This document shows, piece after piece, positions 19,445 through 27,367 of a stretch of 64,000 nt of DNA (positions are counted from its first letter, which is position 1; each line of letters starts with the position of its first letter). This DNA is from Sulfurisphaera javensis (GTDB lineage: Archaea > Thermoproteota > Thermoprotei_A > Sulfolobales > Sulfolobaceae): the NCBI RefSeq assembly GCF_041154675.1, contig NZ_AP031322.1, positions 806,001-870,000 of the forward strand, in the 5' to 3' direction. The translations under genes were made by a program, and so were the position numbers. Below the pieces are notes generated by a model. It saw nothing but the letters and a program-made list of their open reading frames with translations, made no database searches and was not told where the DNA came from.

Positions 19445-19846
19445 TTAACTCATAACTTCAGCGTTTTTGAAAGCTTTTGGAATAGCGGAATCAGTAGTTA
19501 TTATCTTTGCTTTCTCCCTTTCAGCTAAAGCAATTAAATATGCATCAACAATAGAAAGAAAATCATAAGTTAATTTTATCTCGCCAGCTCTTATACTAAG
19601 GTCTTCGTCTATATTAACAAATTTTATTGGAGATTTTCTTATTAATGATATTGCAGTCATTGAGGACTCTTTACCTATTAATCTTCCTAAAACATAATAG
19701 AGTTCTGTTAAATTAAGAAATAAACTAATTCCTTCTTTTTCCCCAGTAAATATTTCTTGTAATATTTTACGATACCTCTCATCCTTTTTGAGAAAATAAT
19801 TTATGTATATTCCAGTATCAATAATTACCTTTTCTTTCTTTTTCAA
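19445..19846 (-). CDS. vapC: VapC-type PIN toxin
   Basis: 133 residues forming a PIN domain. The acidic residues are in the expected places: D9 in VIIDTG, the E of NLTELYYVL, the D of FLSIVDAYLIALA, and TTD near the end (IITTDSAIPKAF). VapC toxins are Mg-dependent RNases. The start overlaps the vapB stop by 29 bases, so synthesis is coupled to the antitoxin. Length and motifs indicate an intact toxin. Confidence 0.9.
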   Translation of the reverse strand: MKKKEKVIIDTGIYINYFLKKDERYRKILQEIFTGEKEGISLFLNLTELYYVLGRLIGKESSMTAISLIRKSPIKFVNIDEDLSIRAGEIKLTYDFLSIVDAYLIALAEREKAKIITTDSAIPKAFKNAEVMS

Positions 19847-20066
19847 CCTCTCTTCTCCTCTCCTCTTCTAAGATATTTAATGCTTCTTTTACATCAGCTT
19901 TACCTTCAAAAATGCCCCAAGCATCAATTAGGCTCAATTCTTTCTTTAAGATTATTGTATCATCTTTAATTTCTATTTTCAAAACGCTTCCCTCTTTAAT
20001 ATTTAGTTTTTTTCTTACTTCTGATGGCAAAACTATAATCCCCTTTTTGTGTACTTTTACTTCCAT
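19818..20066 (-). CDS. vapB: VapB antitoxin, AbrB/SpoVT family
   Basis: 82 residues. The N-terminal swapped-hairpin AbrB domain reads MEVKVHKKGIIVLPSEVRKKLNIKEGSVLKIEI, which binds operator DNA as a dimer. A helical C-terminus (ALNILEEERRREVEKERKG) would wrap the toxin. It is the first gene of the vapBC pair, with an AT-rich TATA-like upstream region around 20095. Confidence 0.9.
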   Translation of the reverse strand: MEVKVHKKGIIVLPSEVRKKLNIKEGSVLKIEIKDDTIILKKELSLIDAWGIFEGKADVKEALNILEEERRREVEKERKGNY

Positions 20067-20177
20067 AAATTATTTTTGTTTAACAATGATAAAAGTTTAA
20101 CTCAATTAAAGTTTAGCTTAAAACACTTTGAACACGAATCTGAAATTTATCCCGTAAGTTGCATTATTGAGGTATAT

Positions 20178-20405
20178 TTACATGCGTAGCCATCTTCCTT
20201 TTTTCTTGTTTTTATTGTAATATTTGGTTATGTAAATTGATCTCCATTGTTGTTTTGCTCCATATGTTTCTGCTAGTTCTAGGGCTTGTTTTTGGCTGTA
20301 AATGTTTATTTTTACTGAGGTGTTTGTTATACAAGTTTTTAGCTTAACCTTTCTTTCCGTGAAATAAGGTTTTATTTGTGATTTCCTTATATAATAAGTT
20401 AGCAA
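20178..20405 (-). CDS. Hypothetical 75-residue ORF, possibly a remnant
   Basis: A basic frame with segment QALELAETYGAKQQWRSIYITKYYNKNKK. I do not recognise it. It lies between a VapBC module and a WrbA pseudogene fragment, so it may be part of a decayed mobile gene. There is no visible promoter or ribosome-binding site to support expression. Confidence 0.25.
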   Translation of the reverse strand: MLTYYIRKSQIKPYFTERKVKLKTCITNTSVKINIYSQKQALELAETYGAKQQWRSIYITKYYNKNKKKGRWLRM

Positions 20406-20474
20406 GATCTTTAGATGATAACGGTATTATTTTAAATCTTACTTACCTTAAATTCTGCATTTCCTAACTCCATC

Positions 20475-20612
20475 AAATTTACTACTGGAGCTCCTTATGG
20501 AGCAACGCATTTGGGTTTAAAAGAGGAACTTGATGAGATGGAAAGAAAAATAGCTAGATTTCAAGGTAAAAGAATAGCGGAAGTAACTAAAAAGCTAAAA
20601 TCACAAAACTAA
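20475..20612 (+). pseudogene. C-terminal fragment of a second wrbA copy
   Basis: An open frame of 45 codons without a start reads TTGAPYGATHLGLKEELDEM and continues to AKKLK-type residues, almost identical to the last 43 residues of the WrbA gene at 18490-19053. The DNA is closely similar as well, with one small in-frame deletion (TGGGPYG to TGAPYG). The rest of the copy is missing. The VapBC pair lies between the two copies, so recombination or insertion there is likely. Confidence 0.8.
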
Positions 20613-20739
20613 TAAAATTGACATTAAAAAAGCATTTTCAGTAAAATATATTTATTTTATTGATTATTTAATTATTCTTCTTTTTTAATTATATAATCAA
20701 AAAAGTTTCATTTAATAGAAACTCAGAAATCTAAAAATT

Positions 20740-22089
20740 TTATATAATATAAGTGTTATTTCCAAGTTCTTCAATGTAAACTGTTTGTAAAGATGAAGAG
20801 GCTGATTGTGGCCAATACCACAGTATTGCATTTACTGTTAAAGGAGGATTTGAAATAGAATAAGCGAAATCCCAGTATATTGCTGAGTACAAGTTTTTCT
20901 GTGAATTACTAATAATCCAATATATGTTCTCAGTGTTATTATAATAAAATCCGTTTAAGTACACATTATTAGATATGTTGTAAAATTCTTGTGCGTGTAC
21001 TCCTTGTTGATTTTGTAGTGATACAAAGTATGCTTGTGAAATACCAACAGCAAAATATGCAGATCCAAAAGATACAGAAATATTGTAACCGTTTAATTCT
21101 GATGGGGAACTAAATTTTTGAGATGCAATCATCTTCCCTTGTGAATATACTGAAATATTGAAATTTTGAGAAAGTCCTAATTGAGATCCAGTTGTTATAT
21201 TTACAAAGTACATTTGCCCATTATTTAGTTGAGTCAGCTTTTGAATAGTATTACTCACGTTAGCATATAAGTAACCGTCATCTTCATATAATATTATGGT
21301 CACATCTTTGTTGTTACTGCTTGTTGTGTAGTACTTCAAATTAAGGATTGTAGCATAAGTTTGATTATTAAATACCTCAAACCATAACCCAAAAGAATCA
21401 CCAGTCTGAGTAGTTACATAATGAGGAGCTTGAGCACCTTGTAATTGTTTACTACTCTGAATATAGTTTCCAGTCTTACTTACTATATAAACACCTACAC
21501 CTAGAGTAGTAGGAGAGATATAAGTAAAATCTAACCTATACCATTTTCCCTCATAATTGTACAAGATCCAAATTACTATGACGTTATTAGGTTTAATTAT
21601 TGATGAAATTATGTAAGTTGAGTTTGAACTCACGTTATAAGCTTCTAATCCATTTACATTGCCCAATAACTGGAAATTTTGAGGAATATAAATATTTCCG
21701 GAGAGGGAAAATGATTTAACTGGTTTATATCCATTAAGTGTAGAATAAAATACTCCAGATTTTGATGGAGAAGGCAAAGTATAAAATAGGCTTGACAAGG
21801 GTTTTTCTGCAGTATTAAATATAACTATAGTAACAGTTTTAGTTGGTGAACTTATCCATATTAAAAAACTCACATTAAAATAATTATAAGAGGGAGCAAT
21901 TCCTTTAAAAGCTAGTGTTGAAGTTTCTATCTGTATGCTTTTACTTAAGCCAATAAGATAAGATTGAGACATTACAGATGCGTTAACGTTATTGAAGTAA
22001 AACGAATAAAGAACAAAAACTCCAAGCATTGCTATTAATGTTGTAATAGTAAGAATAAGTGCAATAATTGCAGTAGAGACTCCTTTCAT
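20740..22089 (-). CDS. Large pilin-like surface protein
   Basis: 449 residues. The start MKGVSTAIIALILTITTLIA fits an archaeal class III (PibD) signal, with cleavage after Lys-Gly, followed by a hydrophobic helix (about residues 4-30). The rest is a Ser/Thr/Asn/Tyr-rich beta domain with a possible LamG/jelly-roll-like part (YYTTSSNNKDVTIILYEDDG) and many NxS/T glycosylation sites. It is divergent from the four-gene pilin-like operon at 22308-26402. It probably belongs to the same surface structure or is a minor pilin or adhesin. No enzymatic motif seen. Confidence 0.65.
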   Translation of the reverse strand: MKGVSTAIIALILTITTLIAMLGVFVLYSFYFNNVNASVMSQSYLIGLSKSIQIETSTLAFKGIAPSYNYFNVSFLIWISSPTKTVTIVIFNTAEKPLSSLFYTLPSPSKSGVFYSTLNGYKPVKSFSLSGNIYIPQNFQLLGNVNGLEAYNVSSNSTYIISSIIKPNNVIVIWILYNYEGKWYRLDFTYISPTTLGVGVYIVSKTGNYIQSSKQLQGAQAPHYVTTQTGDSFGLWFEVFNNQTYATILNLKYYTTSSNNKDVTIILYEDDGYLYANVSNTIQKLTQLNNGQMYFVNITTGSQLGLSQNFNISVYSQGKMIASQKFSSPSELNGYNISVSFGSAYFAVGISQAYFVSLQNQQGVHAQEFYNISNNVYLNGFYYNNTENIYWIISNSQKNLYSAIYWDFAYSISNPPLTVNAILWYWPQSASSSLQTVYIEELGNNTYII

Positions 22090-22260
22090 ATAGTTTTTGT
22101 CTTCAACATTCTATTTAAAGTTTACGAGAATATTGTCACTTACAAAGGGAAAAATTTACAATCTTTCTAATATATAAACGTTTAATATCAGAAGTAATTG
22201 GCATTTACAAAGAATTTAAAGCTTAAATCGTTACATTCAAAGTATAATCATGAGAAAGAA

Positions 22261-22300
22261 ATTTATAATAGAAAAACATATATAGTAATTTGAAGGAGGG
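22261..22300 (+). promoter_or_regulatory. Promoter and Shine-Dalgarno of the pilin-like operon
   Basis: ATTTATAATA (22261-22270) is a TATA-like box. GGAGGG (22295-22300) is a strong Shine-Dalgarno sequence 7 bases before ATG 22308. This supports ATG 22308 as the start rather than the in-frame TTG at 22290, because the TTG would place the Shine-Dalgarno inside the coding region. Confidence 0.6.
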
Positions 22301-22307
22301 AAAATCA

Positions 22308-22871
22308 ATGCCTTCAGAAGTAGTTAGTGAGATGATGCTTATAGTCTTAGTAATTATTGTAGGAACAGTTATTCTTGGTTTTAGCTTTGCCTATCTCCTT
22401 CCTCAGATAGCCTTTTCAAATGCACAAAATCAAGCGTCTAATTTAGCTTCCTCTTCTTCAGTTTCTGTAGGACCATTATTATTATCTTCTTCTGGAAATA
22501 GTGGTAGCTTAGTTGTTGAGCTTTTTAATCCAGCTTATAATGGAACTCTTTATGTTTATGCATTTGTTACTCCTTCTTATGAGGAATCCTCAGCTGGTAT
22601 AATAACACCTACATCACCCTCTTCATTTTCTGTTTATTTTCCCAATGGAAGTACCGCACCTAGTTACAGTGTATCAACTATTTATGAAACTAACGGAAAA
22701 ATTTTGTATGGTTCTGGTTTAACTGTCTATAAAGTTACATTTAATACTCCGATTACTATAGTTGTAAATAATGTGAACAAAAACGATATAGTAATTATAT
22801 GGTTCATAGTAAATGAAGGGGGTTATTATTTTAGAATAGGTTATACTTATACGGGGGTGCCCACAACATGA
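22308..22871 (+). CDS. Type IV pilin-like protein, first gene of surface operon
   Basis: 187 residues from ATG 22308. The N-terminus PSEVVSEMMLIVLVIIVGTV is the archaeal pilin type (short polar leader, S-E-x-V-x-E, long hydrophobic helix), followed by QNQASNLASSSS and a beta-rich C-terminal domain of about 130 residues. Such proteins are processed by PibD and assembled into pili or remain as membrane-anchored subunits. Its stop overlaps the next start (ATGA), so all four genes are coupled. No assembly ATPase or core membrane protein is encoded nearby, so it may use a shared machinery. Confidence 0.65.
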   Translation: MPSEVVSEMMLIVLVIIVGTVILGFSFAYLLPQIAFSNAQNQASNLASSSSVSVGPLLLSSSGNSGSLVVELFNPAYNGTLYVYAFVTPSYEESSAGIITPTSPSSFSVYFPNGSTAPSYSVSTIYETNGKILYGSGLTVYKVTFNTPITIVVNNVNKNDIVIIWFIVNEGGYYFRIGYTYTGVPTT

Positions 22872-24499
22872 AAGGACTTTCTATACCTGTAGCTTTACTC
22901 ATAATGTTAATCTTATTCCTAGCAATATTAATTCCAGCATTTATCATATTTAACCAGTTAAATGCATATTCTGCACAAGGGAATATTCAAGGAAGTATTT
23001 ATCAAAATCAACAAGAATATCAGAATGAACAAGTCTTCAAAGGTGATCCGAATATTTATTATAATGCATCCCCATCTCAACCAAGCCTTGTTTTTACTTA
23101 TAATTCAATCCCTACGCCGTTTAATCTCTCAAAAATATACTACTTTGATGGTACACAATGGGTTCCAGTACAAACTGAAAGTATAACAATAGATGGTTAT
23201 ATTAAATATCCTTTACCTACTCAAGTTGCAGGATATCCAATAATAATTGTAACCTCTCTAGGTAACGTTTATTTCCTTAATCCGAATACTTCTGTGGTTA
23301 CAGTTACTATAAGTCAAGGGCAAGGAAAAATACCAATATATATATCAGCTTATGTTAAAAATGGATCTAAGTTAATCCCTGTTTCCATCTTAGTAACTTT
23401 ACAATCCTCATCTGGTGGTCAAATAATATCTGGTTTAACTCCACAAATTTTTACCGTTACACCCGGCTCATATTTACTTGATGACGTGAACGGATCCATA
23501 ATTTACTTATCTAGCTATGGATTGACTGCAAAATTCCTAAATTGGAGTTTAATAGGATATGGATCTCTAACTTATCCAGATAAATTAGATACTCAATTTG
23601 ACGTATATGGTCCATTAGTAATCACAGCAGTATATAATGCATCATTAGAGAAATTTAAAGTAACAATAATGCCTAATAATTTGCCTTTGGGCGAAAATAT
23701 TACGTCTCAATATAATGGCGAGACATTGGTTCTTTCTGCAGTAAACAAGACAATTCCAGTCACAATAGACAATAAAGTTTATTACATTAATTCTTCTGGG
23801 CTAACGTTGACATTGACTTATGGTTACCACATTATTGAATTTCCCTCATATTATAACATTACTTTTAATTACACTTTGAAACAAGGTTCTGCTAATAGTA
23901 ATAAAATTCTGTTTAACGTTTCTTACGGCCAAATTAATTGTTACGAGTTTACGGGATTAAGTTCTAGCACCTCTAAAATTTCAGTAATAAGTGGTAATAC
24001 AATATTTGTTAATGGAAGCGGTACAGTATATGGTAATTATCAACAATATCAGACCTATTATCTAGTGATCGTGAAAAATGATTTCATATTACCTCCGGGT
24101 TGTACCTTAGATTCTAATACTTCTCCAGTCCTTGGTGATATAGCTGGTGAACAATTACAAATAAATGGTGTATATACTTGGGGGCCAATTAAGAACTTTG
24201 TTCCACAAGAGTTTTATGTAAAGGCTGGAACTACGTATGAAGTAACTTATGACTATTTACATCCAGCACCTTACGGTAAATACGTAGTAAGTGGAACTTG
24301 TTATGTTTCATTACTTTCATATCCTTGGTTTATTACAATTTATAGTTCAACTTATTATTATGGTCAAACATATTATCTTGAGGGGAATACTCAACCAGGG
24401 ATAAGTTTCACAGCTAATTCTCCTCTTATAATTATAAATGGTGAGGAATGGTTATATGGAGGTACTCAATCTCCTAATCAATGGGGTGGAGGTTTTTGA
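22868..24499 (+). CDS. Large pilin-like surface protein (paralogue A)
   Basis: 543 residues. MKGLSIPVALLIMLILFLAI fits a Lys-Gly PibD cleavage site with a following hydrophobic helix. The ectodomain begins with GDPNIYYNASPSQPSLVF and contains YPIIIVTSLGNVYFLNP; both motifs recur in the next gene (HPSIYYNGS; KPIIIVTSLGNIFFLTP), so the two are paralogues. Late cysteines (in INCYEFTG, PPGCTLD and SGTCYV) may form disulphides. The start overlaps the previous stop and the stop overlaps the next start. A structural or adhesive role outside the cell is likely; no enzyme motif. Confidence 0.65.
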   Translation: MKGLSIPVALLIMLILFLAILIPAFIIFNQLNAYSAQGNIQGSIYQNQQEYQNEQVFKGDPNIYYNASPSQPSLVFTYNSIPTPFNLSKIYYFDGTQWVPVQTESITIDGYIKYPLPTQVAGYPIIIVTSLGNVYFLNPNTSVVTVTISQGQGKIPIYISAYVKNGSKLIPVSILVTLQSSSGGQIISGLTPQIFTVTPGSYLLDDVNGSIIYLSSYGLTAKFLNWSLIGYGSLTYPDKLDTQFDVYGPLVITAVYNASLEKFKVTIMPNNLPLGENITSQYNGETLVLSAVNKTIPVTIDNKVYYINSSGLTLTLTYGYHIIEFPSYYNITFNYTLKQGSANSNKILFNVSYGQINCYEFTGLSSSTSKISVISGNTIFVNGSGTVYGNYQQYQTYYLVIVKNDFILPPGCTLDSNTSPVLGDIAGEQLQINGVYTWGPIKNFVPQEFYVKAGTTYEVTYDYLHPAPYGKYVVSGTCYVSLLSYPWFITIYSSTYYYGQTYYLEGNTQPGISFTANSPLIIINGEEWLYGGTQSPNQWGGGF

Positions 24500-25890
24500 A
24501 GAAAATTTATAAGAAAGGTTTAACTAATGTTGTTGCATTAATAATAGTCTTATTCATCTTGCTAGCTCTTTTAGTACCATTTATATTCTACTTTATGTCA
24601 TCTCTTAGCTATAAGCAAGTGTCTTCAGCAGTTTTTAATAATTACGTCTATCTTAAGAATTTACAAATTAGACAAGTTACTAATGGACATCCTTCAATAT
24701 ATTATAATGGTAGCATTATCATTTTAGCTTATAGTAACGGAAGCTTTACTCCTCCAGCAAACTTAACTATAACTGAAATACTTTATTTAACCTCTAACAA
24801 TGTATGGGAAGAGGTTCCTCTTCAATATCCACTAACTATCTATACTGGAAAGTCCTTGCAATTACCAAGTTATGTGTTAGGAAAGCCAATAATAATAGTA
24901 ACATCATTAGGGAATATATTCTTCTTAACGCCGGGATCATCAATTGGTCCGTTTTCATTAGCTGGCAAAGCTGGAGTAGAGATTATTACGCAAATATCAA
25001 ATTCTTCCTTTACGATAGGTACATCTGCAAACATAACGACTAACATTTATGGCAAATGGGAGAATTTCACAACGCCAATAGCTTTTCCAAATGAGAGTGG
25101 TACATTCGAAGTAAAAGTACCAGAATATGTGTTCTATGAGAATTCTAAAGGACAAATAATTACTGGGGTATTTCATAATTGGGCTATTTTAGGTCAAGCA
25201 TCTCTTAATAGCACTAGTTCACTAGGCATTAGGGTAACTTTAGAGGATGCTCCGGCTGTTCTAATAGCTAATTATACTCCATTATTAGCTAAAGCCACGT
25301 TATGTATAGAGACTAACTATCCACAGTCTACAACTATTTCGATCGATGGTAGAACGTACACTATAACAAATGGTGAAAAAATACAGATTCCAGCTGGTTT
25401 TGCTAACGTTACAGTATTTACTCTTCAAGGAACAATACAAGTAAGTAGTGAGGTTAAACAACATTATGTTTATGATTATATGCAATATCAAAGTACTATT
25501 TCTCATGCAACTTCTATGATAATATTTATACCACCAGATACGACTCAGACGTTAAAAGTAGAGTATGACAATAATTATAACTGTTATCTTGTTACCTTAG
25601 AAGCACAAAATAATGATGGTTATCCTGTCTCTATTGGAAATAATCTATATAATTACGGTCAATCATATTGGTTTATAGGAGGTAACTATTCTTTCGTTCC
25701 TATTGGGTTCTTTTGTACTTATGCTAACCCGCCATATACGTACGGCGCTGTTACAGTATACTTCAACTATAGTAACGGTACAACATTTACATATAACTTC
25801 CCTAACATACCGGGATATGTTATAATAAATCAGCCGATGACAATATGTGTGATTTACGGGGTGGAGTTGTATTGGCAACCATTAACATAA
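24496..25890 (+). CDS. Large pilin-like surface protein (paralogue B)
   Basis: 464 residues from TTG 24496. I chose this start because GGTGGAGG (24486-24492) is a good Shine-Dalgarno just before it and TTGA overlaps the previous stop; the in-frame ATG at 24481 would put that site inside the gene. The N-terminus KKIYKKG followed by LTNVVALIIVLFILLALLV fits PibD cleavage after Lys-Gly. The ectodomain shares IYYNGS and PIIIVTSLGN blocks with the preceding gene. A domain near residues 255-300 (CIETNYPQSTTISIDGRTYTI) looks Ig-like. Its end overlaps the fourth gene by 19 bases. Confidence 0.65.
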   Translation: MKKIYKKGLTNVVALIIVLFILLALLVPFIFYFMSSLSYKQVSSAVFNNYVYLKNLQIRQVTNGHPSIYYNGSIIILAYSNGSFTPPANLTITEILYLTSNNVWEEVPLQYPLTIYTGKSLQLPSYVLGKPIIIVTSLGNIFFLTPGSSIGPFSLAGKAGVEIITQISNSSFTIGTSANITTNIYGKWENFTTPIAFPNESGTFEVKVPEYVFYENSKGQIITGVFHNWAILGQASLNSTSSLGIRVTLEDAPAVLIANYTPLLAKATLCIETNYPQSTTISIDGRTYTITNGEKIQIPAGFANVTVFTLQGTIQVSSEVKQHYVYDYMQYQSTISHATSMIIFIPPDTTQTLKVEYDNNYNCYLVTLEAQNNDGYPVSIGNNLYNYGQSYWFIGGNYSFVPIGFFCTYANPPYTYGAVTVYFNYSNGTTFTYNFPNIPGYVIINQPMTICVIYGVELYWQPLT

Positions 25891-26402
25891 AGGGACAATC
25901 AACGCTAATTGCTTTTCTGTTAGCTCTTTTATTAATAGCGTTAATTCTAATTCCGACATATTACCTTCTATTAAGTTATTCTAAACCATCAGTGAAGGTG
26001 AGTAATTTCGCATTAATTGCTAAAAACCAAATTAATGGTGGAAGTGTCAGTATTTTCTATTATGATGCTCCAGGGAAAGATAAGGGTAATATTACATTAC
26101 TCCTCTTCAGTGGCAATGGCAACTTCACATTGACATCTGTTTACACCATATATAATGGATCAATTATTAATATAACAAAAGAAGTTGAAGCAATAATAAT
26201 AAAACCAACTGGTAATGTCCCTATAGGGACATTACCACAACCTTTAATATATAATTTTACTACCGAATCTACTATATCTACTACTATTAATAATAGAAAT
26301 GTGCTAATTTCAGTATGGCAATCAATATTAATCTTGCAAATTGAAGCATATAATCAAACAATTTTTGTTACTCTGTATCCTAATGAAACCGCCTTAAGTT
26401 AA
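25872..26402 (+). CDS. Small pilin-like surface protein (fourth gene)
   Basis: 176 residues from TTG 25872, preceded by GGGGTGGAG (25858-25866) as ribosome-binding site; the longer ATG frame at 25845 would run through that site. The N-terminus TINIKG followed by QSTLIAFLLALLLIALILI fits a Lys-Gly PibD signal. The ectodomain (GGSVSIFYYDAPG, LPQPLIYNFTTEST) is a shortened version of the ectodomains of the two preceding proteins. It closes the coupled operon. Confidence 0.6.
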   Translation: MATINIKGQSTLIAFLLALLLIALILIPTYYLLLSYSKPSVKVSNFALIAKNQINGGSVSIFYYDAPGKDKGNITLLLFSGNGNFTLTSVYTIYNGSIINITKEVEAIIIKPTGNVPIGTLPQPLIYNFTTESTISTTINNRNVLISVWQSILILQIEAYNQTIFVTLYPNETALS

Positions 26403-26713
26403 CTTTTTTATTTAGTGAGACTTAACGCAAATGGCAAGTTACTCTTCATTTTTGTGAAATATTCAAAAGATTGTACATTAGCTTTTAGCTTAATATTTCA
26501 ATTATTTGGTTGGTAAGTATGGGCAGTCTTTAGACTAATATTCATGAAAAAGTTACTAGTATAAACTAATAACATACGAGGTCTTTGTGGAAACAGTAAT
26601 GAAGATATACTTTAAACTACAGTTTTACACATGCTACTAACTCAAATACCGTATTATATGATATCTCATTTAGTCTTGTGAGCTAGAAAACGATAGTAAT
26701 AAATTAGTGGGTT

Positions 26714-26884
26714 TGTCCGATAATTTTATTATTAAAATAAAATTAAAATAAAAAGTTTAAAAAGTTTTCTTCATAGAACTTAGAAGAAGAAAAATTATAA
26801 TTATAAAATAGAAAAATCAAGCTATAATAGTTCATCTTACTCCTATTTATTTAATAAATTTTGTAAAAACAAAATTATTGGACA
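26714..26884. mobile_element. MITE-like element with 17-bp terminal inverted repeats
   Basis: The left end TGTCCGATAATTTTATT (26714-26730) and the right end AACAAAATTATTGGACA (26868-26884) are inverted repeats matching at 15 of 17 positions. The 171-bp element has no coding capacity and its interior is A-rich. No clear target duplication is visible. Size and structure resemble the SM-type MITEs known in Sulfolobales, but I cannot tie it to a named family. Confidence 0.5.
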
Positions 26885-26997
26885 CGCTCATAGTGTCATC
26901 ATGAAGTTATAAATGATTTCTATATCTTTCCAATACATAATTATTGTTTAGCAACATATACATCTTGTCTCTTCATAGAGATTAGTAATGCCTTGAA

Positions 26998-27017
26998 TTT
27001 ATACCTTTGTGACGATG
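26998..27017 (+). repeat. Dispersed 20-base motif, copy 2
   Basis: ATTTATACCTTTGTGACGAT matches window positions 1-20 (ATTTATACCTTCATGACGAT) at 18 of 20 bases; a third copy at 37704-37723 matches at 18 of 20. All three copies are intergenic. Confidence 0.4.
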
Positions 27018-27258
27018 CTATGGTCGTACTCAAATCAGCTAAGCTAAATCTTATCAAGAGAATATGACAGTTGTGCGTTTCTTTCCTATATTATTTTATC
27101 GTTTCAAGTAAGATATTTTTCTTTCTAATAAGAAGAGACAAATAAAATAGAGCATGATAAACATAGAAAACTAACAAAGTTAAGTTAAAATGGCTCTCTT
27201 TCTTTTTCTAATTCTCTTTAACAGAGTTTAAAATAATACTAATTGGACTATTCTTTCA

Positions 27259-27270
27259 TATTTATTTAAA
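27259..27270 (+). promoter_or_regulatory. Predicted TATA box of the peptide/radical SAM operon
   Basis: ATTTATTTAAA about 25 bases before ATG 27292 predicts a transcript beginning at or next to the peptide start codon, so the tiny ORF is the first gene of the message. Confidence 0.5.
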
Positions 27271-27291
27271 CTAGAATTGAAACTTGCACTT

Positions 27292-27366
27292 ATGAAAGCC
27301 GTAAAAGTAGTAAAAATAGAAAGAAAAATGGGTAGATGTAACTACTCCCCATCTTGGGGGCAGTAA
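27292..27366 (+). CDS. Candidate RiPP precursor peptide (24 residues)
   Basis: ATG 27292 to TAA 27366 encodes 24 residues: a basic leader [14 protein letters not shown] and a short C-terminal part [10 protein letters not shown] with one Cys, one Tyr and one Trp. The stop is one base before the start of a radical SAM/SPASM enzyme, so translation is coupled. This is the standard layout of a ribosomally made, post-translationally modified peptide: tiny precursor, then its maturase. Cys, Tyr, Trp, Ser and Pro in the last ten residues are plausible modification sites. The reading is from gene order and composition; I do not recognise the peptide family. Confidence 0.6.
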   Translation: MKAVKVVKIERKMGRCNYSPSWGQ

Positions 27367-27367
27367 A

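Larger units (their letters stand above)
26403..27291. other. Gene-poor region before the radical SAM pair
   Basis: I see no protein gene in these 890 bases. It contains the MITE-like element at 26714-26884, one copy of a dispersed 20-base motif at 26998-27017, and the promoter of the peptide gene near its end. Confidence 0.5.
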
